32,434 nt of DNA from Prevotella sp. (GTDB lineage Bacteria; Bacteroidota; Bacteroidia; Bacteroidales; Bacteroidaceae): positions 1 to 32,434 of the forward strand of contig JAFVEE010000008.1 of assembly GCA_017478085.1 (NCBI GenBank), given 5' to 3'. Below are positions 25,750 through 32,434 of this stretch, one piece after another; position 1 is the first letter of the stretch; every line of letters begins with the position of its first letter. A program made the translations under genes and the position numbers. Below the pieces are notes generated by a model, which saw only the letters and a list, made by a program, of their open reading frames with translations, had not been told where the DNA came from and ran no database searches.

Positions 25750-25967
25750 CGCGAATGACCGTGAATGAAACGTGAATTTGCCGTGAATATTTTTCGCCTG
25801 CGGCGCTACATGAATATTCATAAATGGACATAAATTAATCAAAAATATTTATGAAAAATTTATGGTTATTTATGGTCATTTATGTAGCGCCGCAGGCGAA
25901 AAAAATATTCACGGCAAATTCACGTTTCATTCACGGTCATTCACGTAGCGCCGCAGGCGAAAAAAAG
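25750..25967. repeat. Long inverted-repeat element downstream of the hydrolase gene
   Basis: The arm 25750-25811 is the reverse complement of 25882-25945 apart from one mismatch and a 2-base length difference in an A-run. The sequence between is itself partly symmetrical (ATAAATGGACATAAAT against ATTTATGGTCATTTAT). The word GTAGCGCCGCAGGCGAAAAA occurs here at 25884 and 25945 and inverted at 25790. It directly follows the hydrolase stop codon and may end that transcript. Confidence 0.88.
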
Positions 25968-25984
25968 TATTCGCGTGACCGCAA

Positions 25985-28900
25985 TCACCTGAGGACCTTG
26001 CGTACTGCGGTGCCCTGCTTCTCGATGCGGAGGCCACGGGTGGCGGAGGAGGCGGGACGGCCCTGGAGGTCGTAGACGGCGGGGGCGGTGGTCGAAGGGA
26101 TAGCAGCGGAAGAGACGGCATCGGCGATGTGGCCGAAGCTCATCTTCACCCCCTGCCACGACGTGAGCTTCGTGAGCTGGTCGCGACCGGGCAGGTAGGC
26201 CTCGCGGGCAGGCAGGGTGTACATGCCATTCACGAAGTCGGCCTCGGTGAGCTCCTTCCACTCGCCGTCGACAAAGACGATGGTGCCCACGCTGCCGGGC
26301 AGGAAGGAGAAGAGCATGCTGCTGGTGAAGGTGCCGAAGAGGCCGTTGCTGCCCGAACGGGCCAGCTTGACGGCCTCGCCGCTCTCAATGAAGTCGGCGT
26401 AGGGCTGGGTGGTGTAGTAGACGCACGAGTAGCCGGCCTCCTGATGGTCTATGGGCTGCAGGCAGATGTAGTCCTGACCGTCCTCGGTGAGCAGGCCGGC
26501 CACCTCGAAGAGCTGCACGCCCACGCCGGGCGCGTAGTCGTAGGGCAGACAGACGGTGCCCCAGGGGCTGGCCGCAGCCGGACGACGGAACACGGGCATC
26601 TGGTAGAGCTGGAAGGCGGTGGCACACCACCAGCCCTCGCGCTTGTCGGGATTGCCCGAGAGCGACTTGTAGGCCCCGTCGATGGCGCCCTGCTTAGAGC
26701 CCTGGAAGCCAATGGTCAGGCTGCCGCCGTCGGTCACGTAGACGGGGGTGGTGCGCAGCGTCTCCCACGGCTCTTCGGTGAGCCCCAGGGTGGGATATTC
26801 GAAGCGGTCGTAGGTGAGGGCGGGCGAGGCGACCGTCTGGCCGTCGGTGGTGGTGATGAAGGCGTGCTGGTCGGAGAGGCAGTAGTGCTCGGTGAGGGCC
26901 TTGCACTGCAGGTAGTAGAAGCCCTCGGGCAGGTTCTTCACCTCCTGCTTGATGGCCATGGTCTCGGTAGAGGTGGCGTCGACGTTGTTCCACCAGGCGT
27001 TCCAGCAGGTCAGGCCGCACACGGTGTTGCGGCGCTGGTCGCCTCCCTGGAAGGTGCCGGCCTTGCCAGTCCAGCCAGTAGAGTTGGTGGTGAAGCTGGG
27101 GTTCTCGACCAGCGAGGTGGCGGTGAAGCCGTCGAGGCCGGGCAGTCCCAGGGCGGTAAGGGCCTCGGCCTGGGCGGCCTCGCGGGCCTGGGCGGGGGCT
27201 TTCGCCAGCCGGTCCATATACTCGGCATAGCAGCGCTGCAAGCTGCCGACGAGGCTCTCAGCCGGGCCCGTCAGGCCGTCGGCCTGCTGCTTCCACTCGG
27301 CGCAGATGGCGGGATAGGAATCCTGGTAGTAGTCGATGGCGGCCTGCATGCGCTGCTGCTCGTAGGCCAGGGCATCCTGGAAAGCCTGCTCGGGGTCGTC
27401 GAAGAGGCGGCACAGCATGATCTTGTCTACCTGGCCATTGCCTAACCAGCGGAAGCTGACGGTGACCTTCTGGTGGCTGCCGGTGTCGAAGTTGCCCATC
27501 TGCAGCTGCCAGTCGCCGGTCTTGGTGGTCTGGAAGGCCAGCTCGGGCGTGCCGTCGCTGAGGGTGACGCTCTGGTAGATGCCGCCCAGGTTGCGAATCG
27601 ACACAACAAAGAGGTAGCGCGTGTTGGGCAGCACGTCGAACTCGGACTTCAGGCCGCCGGCGGTGGCATCGCCCAGGTTCGACCACGACAGCAGGTTGGC
27701 ACCGCCGTCGGGGCCTCCCACGGGAATGACCTGGAAGTTAGGGTAGCTGATGGGCAGGCCCAGGCCGTTGGTCCAGCCGGTGAAGCCCAGGTCGAAGTCG
27801 CCGTTGGTGATGATGTTGCCGCCCACGTACATGCGCTTGTCGCCCACGGTGATGGCATCGCCCGAGGTGACATCTTCGATGACGCAGGTCTGCACCGACG
27901 AGTAGAGGTCTTGCGAGAGCAGACTCTTCAGGTAGATGCGGTAGCGGTAGCCGTCGCGCGAGGCGGGGTCGGTGTAGGTATAGGTGGCGGGCACCTCCTG
28001 CTGGGCGGGCGAGGCGATGGTCTCCCAGGTCTGGCCGCCGTCGGTGCTGCGCTGCACCTGCATGTCCTTGTTCCACTCGCCGTTCTGGTCGTACCAGCTC
28101 AGGCTGGCGCTCTGGGTGCCCTTGTCGTAGGCCACGGTGAAGCGCGAGGCAGCCTTCTGGGCGGGCAGCTTGGGGGCGTGGTTGGTGCCCTGGAAGCCCA
28201 GTCCGGGGTTCTGCTGTGCATACCAGGTGCCGGCCTGGGTGAGGTTGCCGTCCTTATAGATGCGCGAGGGGTCGCGCTCGCTGTTCCAGTAGAAGTAGCG
28301 CTCCACGTAGTTCCAGGAGTTCAGCTTGTTGACGATGCTCTGCACGGCGGTGGCGTTCTGGGCCTCGGTCACGCCGCTGGCAAAGGCGCCGTTGTTGTTC
28401 CACGAGGCACCCCACACCCACTCCGAGATCCAGATGGGGCGGCCATAGCTGTTGTACCAGCCCTGCAGGTTGTTGAAGGAGCCCTCGGTCCAGTAGCAGT
28501 GCATGTCGAGGATGTCGCAACGCCAGCCACGGGCGTCGATAGAGTCCAGGAAGGCGCGCAGGTGGTTCAGCGAGCCGTCGTGGCTGGAGGGCGAACAGAG
28601 GCGCATGCCGGTGGCCATGAGGTTCTCCCAGTTGGCCAGGATCTGGTCTACCGTCTGGGGATGGTCGTCGGCGCTGTTGCCCGGCTCGTTGTTGGTCTTC
28701 AGGTGGGGGGAGTAGGTCACCTGTCCGCAGGCAGCGGCCGAGGGCCAGTCTTCGTAGATGTGATGGGGAATGCACTCGCAGTCCATGCCGCGGTCTTCGC
28801 CCAGGCCGAAGGAGTAGCAGCCCTGCACGTTGGTGGCATCGGTGGCCGCCTTGCGGGTGTCGTTGGCCAGGCCGGCCTTGCTGAAGTCGTACCAGCGGAA

Positions 28901-29521
28901 GATGCGGTAGGAAGAGATGGTCTGGTCGAGGGCCAGGGGCATAGTGGCCACCTCGAGGTCGGCATTGGCGGCAATGTAGCAACGGCTGTAGCCACGGCCT
29001 CCGGCACGGGTGGAGAAGGTGACCATATAGCCACGCTTCAGCTTGAAGGAACGAATCTGGTTGTTGAGCTTGGCGGCGCTCAGGGTGTTCATAAATCCGC
29101 CATTGTGTTCAAGGCCGAAGTCGTTCACGGCGGTGCCTTGGAAGTTCTGTTCGGAGTAGACGGTGAGGGGCTTCAGGGCCGAGGCGTAGGGCATGATGAT
29201 GCAGCCACGGTTGTACATCTTCACCTGGCAGTTGGTGTTGTTGCGGGCCTGCTCGCCGTTGATTCTGACGTGGGGCAGCAGGGCGACGGCTGCCGAGGGC
29301 TTCACGCCCTGCAGGATGAGCACGGCGTGGTCGGTGTTGACGAGGTTCACCACGCCCTCGTCGCCGAAGGGGGTCTTCGAGGTGACGACGTAGTCTACGT
29401 CGGCAGTCACGTCGACGCTGGTGGTCACCTGCGAAACGGTGGTCTTGGTGTTGGCCGCCAGCAGCTGCGCCACGGAGAGGAACAGCCCTGCAGCCACCAT
29501 AAGTAAGCGGTGTTTTTTCAT
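25985..29521 (-). CDS. Multimodular glycoside hydrolase resembling GH128
   Basis: The start is ATG 29521, giving MKKHRLLMVAAGLFLSVAQL, a proper signal peptide, and 1178 residues; an upstream in-frame Met (29593) would add 24 residues spanning the promoter. Residues about 200-450 are a TIM-barrel core of the Glyco_hydro_cc type. Glu279 in TNNEPGNSADD is the likely acid/base. Glu367 in RPIWISEWVWGA is the likely nucleophile, with DMHCYW between them. GH128 enzymes cleave beta-1,3-glucan, but the substrate here is inference and another clan GH-A family is possible. A fibronectin-III-like domain (about 455-545), a CBM-like sandwich (about 562-708: NGDFDLGFTGWTNG), a helical spacer, and a module related to those of the neighbouring 1311-residue protein (about 800-975) follow. 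The C-terminal tail is YDLQGRPASSATRGLRIE. It is secreted or surface-bound. Confidence 0.8.
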   Translation of the reverse strand: MKKHRLLMVAAGLFLSVAQLLAANTKTTVSQVTTSVDVTADVDYVVTSKTPFGDEGVVNLVNTDHAVLILQGVKPSAAVALLPHVRINGEQARNNTNCQVKMYNRGCIIMPYASALKPLTVYSEQNFQGTAVNDFGLEHNGGFMNTLSAAKLNNQIRSFKLKRGYMVTFSTRAGGRGYSRCYIAANADLEVATMPLALDQTISSYRIFRWYDFSKAGLANDTRKAATDATNVQGCYSFGLGEDRGMDCECIPHHIYEDWPSAAACGQVTYSPHLKTNNEPGNSADDHPQTVDQILANWENLMATGMRLCSPSSHDGSLNHLRAFLDSIDARGWRCDILDMHCYWTEGSFNNLQGWYNSYGRPIWISEWVWGASWNNNGAFASGVTEAQNATAVQSIVNKLNSWNYVERYFYWNSERDPSRIYKDGNLTQAGTWYAQQNPGLGFQGTNHAPKLPAQKAASRFTVAYDKGTQSASLSWYDQNGEWNKDMQVQRSTDGGQTWETIASPAQQEVPATYTYTDPASRDGYRYRIYLKSLLSQDLYSSVQTCVIEDVTSGDAITVGDKRMYVGGNIITNGDFDLGFTGWTNGLGLPISYPNFQVIPVGGPDGGANLLSWSNLGDATAGGLKSEFDVLPNTRYLFVVSIRNLGGIYQSVTLSDGTPELAFQTTKTGDWQLQMGNFDTGSHQKVTVSFRWLGNGQVDKIMLCRLFDDPEQAFQDALAYEQQRMQAAIDYYQDSYPAICAEWKQQADGLTGPAESLVGSLQRCYAEYMDRLAKAPAQAREAAQAEALTALGLPGLDGFTATSLVENPSFTTNSTGWTGKAGTFQGGDQRRNTVCGLTCWNAWWNNVDATSTETMAIKQEVKNLPEGFYYLQCKALTEHYCLSDQHAFITTTDGQTVASPALTYDRFEYPTLGLTEEPWETLRTTPVYVTDGGSLTIGFQGSKQGAIDGAYKSLSGNPDKREGWWCATAFQLYQMPVFRRPAAASPWGTVCLPYDYAPGVGVQLFEVAGLLTEDGQDYICLQPIDHQEAGYSCVYYTTQPYADFIESGEAVKLARSGSNGLFGTFTSSMLFSFLPGSVGTIVFVDGEWKELTEADFVNGMYTLPAREAYLPGRDQLTKLTSWQGVKMSFGHIADAVSSAAIPSTTAPAVYDLQGRPASSATRGLRIEKQGTAVRKVLR

Positions 29522-29554
29522 AATGGAATATTGTTTTGAGTTAGTTTCTGGCGG

Positions 29555-29586
29555 CAAAGATACGAAGTTTTTGCGAAAACAACAAA
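29555..29586 (-). promoter_or_regulatory. Bacteroidota-type promoter of the hydrolase gene
   Basis: On the minus strand TTTG (top-strand 29583-29586) is followed after 20 bp by TATCTTTG (29555-29562), an exact match to the consensus. The start codon at 29521 lies 34 bases downstream, which supports that start and excludes the longer reading frame. Confidence 0.8.
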
Positions 29587-29640
29587 TAATCAAACTTAAA
29601 AGACGAGAAAAACAGGGGGGAACGGCAATTACCGGGGGGC

Positions 29641-29917
29641 TTTTTCGCCTGCGGGGCTACGTGAATGGCTGTTCTTTTTCGCCTGCGGCACTACGTGAAT
29701 GACCGTGAATATAACGTGAATTTTTCGTGAATTTTTTCTTTTTTTCGTCTGCGACGCTACATGAATATTCATAAATGGACATGAATTAATCATAAATATT
29801 TATGGAAAATTTATGGCTATTTATGGTCATTTATGTAGCGCCGCAGGCGAAAAAATATTCACGGCAAATTCACGTTTCATTCACGGTCATTCACGTAGCG
29901 TCGCAGACGAAAAAAGT
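29641..29917. repeat. Long inverted-repeat element upstream of the hydrolase gene
   Basis: Bases 29757-29917 are nearly identical to 25806-25967 and lie in the same orientation. The left side carries three inverted copies of the core word (29641, 29675, 29741) and the right side two direct copies (29835, 29895). The inner pair is mismatched: the left copy CGTCTGCGACGCTAC matches the outer right copy exactly, not the inner one. The 465-bp gap between the hydrolase and pnp holds the hydrolase promoter, this element and the pnp terminator. Confidence 0.88.
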
Positions 29918-29929
29918 CATTCGCGTAAA

Positions 29930-29965
29930 AAAACGGAAAGGATTCGCGTCGATCCTTTCCGTTTT
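29930..29965 (-). terminator. Rho-independent terminator of pnp
   Basis: AAAACGGAAAGGAT (29930-29943) and ATCCTTTCCGTTTT (29952-29965) form a perfect 14-bp stem with an 8-base loop. On the minus strand the stem runs directly into a run of seven T, 22 bases after the pnp stop codon. Confidence 0.9.
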
Positions 29966-29986
29966 CTATCTCAGGGCATTCGCCGT

Positions 29987-32431
29987 TTAGAAGTCCATGT
30001 GGTCCAGGGCATCACTGAAGTCGCGGGGCTCGCGGTTGGCCTCGGGATCGTGATACTCGTCGCCCAGGCTCTGCTTCAGCTTGTCGGCGAAGTCGCTCTG
30101 CTCGCGACGGGGAGCACGCTCACCACGCTCGGGACGGGGGCGACGCTCGCCACGCTCGGGACGCTCACCGCGCTCGGGACGGGGACGGCGCTCGCCGCGC
30201 TCAGGACGCTCACCACGCTCGCGGCGGGCGGGACGCTCCTGATAGCCCTCGGGCTTCTCGATGAGCACGCGGTGCGACAGCTTATACTTGCCGGTCTTCG
30301 GGTCGATCTCAAGCAGCTTCACCTGGATGTGGTCGCCCTCCTTGATGCCAGCCTCCTCGACGGTCTCGAGGCGCTTCCAGTCGATCTCGCTGATGTGCAG
30401 CAGACCGTCCTTGCCGGGCATGATCTCTACGAAGCAGCCGTAGGGCATGATCGAGCGCACCACACCGTCGTAGATCTCGCCCACCTCGGGGATGGCCACG
30501 ATGGCACGGATCTTGGCCACGGCAGCGTCGATGCACTCCTTGTTGGGGCCGCTGACCTGCACCTTGCCCACGCCATCCTCTTCGTCGATGGTGATGACGG
30601 TCTTGGTGTCTTCCTGCATCTGCTGGATGATCTTGCCACCAGGGCCAATGACGGCACCGATGAACTCCTTCGGAATCTCGAAGGCCACGATGCGGGGCAC
30701 CTGAGGCTTGAAGTCGGCACGGGGCTCACTGATGGTGTCGGTGAGGCAATTCAGGATGTGCTCGCGACCAGCCTTGGCCTGCATGAGGGCCTTCTCGAGG
30801 ATGTCGAACGACAGGCCGTCGCACTTGATATCCATCTGCGTGGCGGTCAGACCGTCGCGCGTGCCGGTGGTCTTGAAGTCCATATCGCCCAGGTGATCCT
30901 CGTCGCCCAGAATATCGCTCAGTACGGCATACTTATCCTCGCCGGGGTTCTTGATAAGACCCATGGCGATGCCGCTGACGGGCTTCTTCATGGGAACGCC
31001 AGCGTCCATCAGGGCCAGCGTGCCGGCGCAGACGGTAGCCATCGACGAGGAGCCGTTCGACTCCAGAATCTGGCTCACCAGACGCACCGTGTAGGGGAAG
31101 TCCTCGGGAATCTGGCCCTTCAGACCGCGCCAAGCCAGGTGGCCGTGACCAATCTCGCGACGGCCTACGCCGCGCTGTGCCTTGGCCTCGCCGGTGCAGA
31201 ACGGGGGGAAGTTATAGTGCAGGAGGAACTTCATATAGCTCTTGTCGAGCACGTCGTCGACGAGCTTCTCGTCGAGCTTGGTGCCCAGGGTGCAGGTCGA
31301 CAGCGACTGCGTCTCACCACGGGTGAAGATGGCACTGCCGTGAGGCATGGGCAGGGGCGACACCTCGCACCAGATGGGGCGGATGTCGGTGGTCTTGAGG
31401 CCATCGAGGCGGATGCCCTCGTCGAGGATGCAGCGGCGCATAGCGTCGCGCTCCACGTCATGGTAGTAGCGGTCCATCATGGCGGCGTAGTCCTCGTCGC
31501 TGATTTCAGCCGAGGGAGATGCCTCGGCCACAGCGGCGGTGCCCGTAGCTTCTCCAGCGGGACTGGCAGCGCGCTCGGCGAAGAACTTCTCCTTGAAGTC
31601 CTCGAGCAGCTTCTCGAAGGCATCGGCGCGGTCCTGCTTGGGCAGGGCCTGCTTGGTGATGTCGTAGGCGGGCTGGTAGAGCTCCTTGTTCATACGCTCG
31701 CGCAGGGCCTCGTCGTTGATCTCGTGGTCGTACTCGCGCTTCACGTCCTTGCCCAGCTCCTTGCTCAGCTCGGCCTGCAGCTCGCACATAGGCTTGATGG
31801 CCTCCATAGCGGCCTTCAGGGCGCCCAGCAAATCCTGCTCGCTGACCTCCTTCATCTCGCCTTCTACCATCATGATGTTTTCGGCAGAGGCACCCACCAT
31901 AATGTCCATGTCGGCGTGCTTCATCTGCTCGAAGGTGGGGTCGATGACGTACTCGCCATTCACGCGAGCCACGCGAACTTCCGAGATGGGACCCTCGAAA
32001 GGTATGTCGCTGGCAGCCAGAGCAGCAGAGGCGGCAAAACCAGCCAGTGCATCGGGCATGTCCACGCCATCGGCGGAGAAGAGAATGACATTTACATAGA
32101 CCTCAGCATGATAATTGCTGGGGAAGAGGGGACGCAGGGCGCGGTCCACCAGACGACAGGTCAGAATCTCGTCGTCGTTAGCCTTACCCTCGCGCTTCGT
32201 GAATCCGCCCGGAAAGCGTCCGGCTGCGGAATACTTTTCTCTGTACTCTACCTGCAAGGGCATGAAATCTGTTCCGGGAACTGCATCTTTGGCGGCACAA
32301 ACAGTGGCCAGGAGCACGGTGTTGTTCATGCGCAACACGACGGAACCATCGGCTTGTTTTGCCAGTTTCCCGGTCTCGATGCTGATGGTCCTGCCATCAG
32401 GCAACTCGACTGTCTTTGTAATAACGTTCAT
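29987..32431 (-). CDS. pnp: Polyribonucleotide nucleotidyltransferase (PNPase)
   Basis: A complete 814-residue PNPase, a cytoplasmic trimeric enzyme that degrades RNA 3'-to-5' with phosphate and makes nucleoside diphosphates. Order of domains: first RNase PH fold (about 1-145, [20 protein letters not shown]), helical domain, a longer than usual Ala-rich linker at about 290-310, second RNase PH fold, KH domain (578-649, with GPGGK at 597-601) and S1 domain (from about 650, [20 protein letters not shown]). The catalytic segment [19 protein letters not shown] is intact; Asp512, Asp518 and Lys520 correspond to the E. coli active-site residues. The E. coli enzyme has 711 residues; the extra length is mainly a C-terminal Arg/Gly/Glu-rich tail (733-777) followed by an acidic end. 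The ATG lies 3 bases from the window edge, so its promoter is outside. Confidence 0.98.
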   Translation of the reverse strand: MNVITKTVELPDGRTISIETGKLAKQADGSVVLRMNNTVLLATVCAAKDAVPGTDFMPLQVEYREKYSAAGRFPGGFTKREGKANDDEILTCRLVDRALRPLFPSNYHAEVYVNVILFSADGVDMPDALAGFAASAALAASDIPFEGPISEVRVARVNGEYVIDPTFEQMKHADMDIMVGASAENIMMVEGEMKEVSEQDLLGALKAAMEAIKPMCELQAELSKELGKDVKREYDHEINDEALRERMNKELYQPAYDITKQALPKQDRADAFEKLLEDFKEKFFAERAASPAGEATGTAAVAEASPSAEISDEDYAAMMDRYYHDVERDAMRRCILDEGIRLDGLKTTDIRPIWCEVSPLPMPHGSAIFTRGETQSLSTCTLGTKLDEKLVDDVLDKSYMKFLLHYNFPPFCTGEAKAQRGVGRREIGHGHLAWRGLKGQIPEDFPYTVRLVSQILESNGSSSMATVCAGTLALMDAGVPMKKPVSGIAMGLIKNPGEDKYAVLSDILGDEDHLGDMDFKTTGTRDGLTATQMDIKCDGLSFDILEKALMQAKAGREHILNCLTDTISEPRADFKPQVPRIVAFEIPKEFIGAVIGPGGKIIQQMQEDTKTVITIDEEDGVGKVQVSGPNKECIDAAVAKIRAIVAIPEVGEIYDGVVRSIMPYGCFVEIMPGKDGLLHISEIDWKRLETVEEAGIKEGDHIQVKLLEIDPKTGKYKLSHRVLIEKPEGYQERPARRERGERPERGERRPRPERGERPERGERRPRPERGERAPRREQSDFADKLKQSLGDEYHDPEANREPRDFSDALDHMDF
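30101..30235 (-). repeat. pnp: Coding tandem repeat of the PNPase tail
   Basis: Residues 733-777 contain a 15-residue (45-bp) unit, of the form [15 protein letters not shown], present about twice with flanking partial copies. The DNA units are very similar, so the tail has probably grown by slippage and may vary in length between strains. Confidence 0.75.
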
Positions 32432-32434
32432 CTA

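Noticed and set aside
25851-26075. Short open frames starting M-K/E-NLWLFMVIYVAPQAKK at 25851 and again at 29802-29990
   Set aside because: They are translations of the intergenic inverted-repeat element, which explains why two copies look alike; no sign of coding constraint.
29522-29593. A 24-residue N-terminal extension of the hydrolase (start at 29593)
   Set aside because: The extension spans an excellent promoter (29555-29586) and would bury the signal peptide that begins at 29521.
25750-29917. Composite transposon around the hydrolase gene
   Set aside because: The flanking elements contain no transposase and no clear target duplications were seen; direct repeats alone do not show transposition.

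Overview
The window looks like a chromosomal segment of a GC-rich member of the Bacteroidales, most likely Prevotellaceae. The evidence is two SusC/SusD pairs, Bacteroidota-type promoters (TTTG, 19-20 bp, TAnnTTTG), AT-rich rather than Shine-Dalgarno-like gene starts, lipoproteins with acidic residues after the lipid-bearing Cys, and large secreted proteins with short Gly-rich C-terminal tails like those used by Prevotella. The genus is inference; the phylum is firm.

Layout. Positions 1-2424 (+) hold the 3' part of a secreted B-repeat protein. A 52-residue peptide gene (2592-2750, +) and a MazF-type toxin with its antitoxin (2856-3406, -) follow, and both lie between two copies of a palindromic element. 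From 20993 down to 3766 (-) runs a tightly packed, roughly 17 kb, seven-gene unit: fasciclin lipoprotein, SusC, SusD, fasciclin lipoprotein, fasciclin lipoprotein, SusC, SusD. Gaps between its genes are 3 to 46 bp. Upstream, also on the minus strand, are a 1311-residue secreted modular protein (21461-25396), a multimodular glycoside hydrolase resembling GH128 (25985-29521), and pnp, polyribonucleotide phosphorylase (29987-32431).

How they may work together: the seven-gene unit should build two outer-membrane SusCD importers plus three surface fasciclin lipoproteins. It carries no enzyme and no visible regulator. The neighbouring GH128-like enzyme and the lectin-like secreted protein share a C-terminal beta-sandwich type module and could supply glycan binding or cleavage, but a functional link is only inferred from position.

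The most unusual content is between the genes. Two separate loci (3641-3743 and 25614-25731) each carry five 15-bp near-palindromes at an exact 22-bp period. Upstream of the seven-gene unit are thirteen GGG triplets at an exact 10-bp period (21050-21179), followed by a CCGTCT-rich array (21223-21363). Two long inverted-repeat elements of one family flank the hydrolase gene. A third, GTCTAAGGAG-type palindromic element occurs twice as a full copy and once as a fragment inside the reading frame of the first gene. I recognise none of these repeats as a named family. No tRNA, rRNA, CRISPR array or transposase gene was seen.
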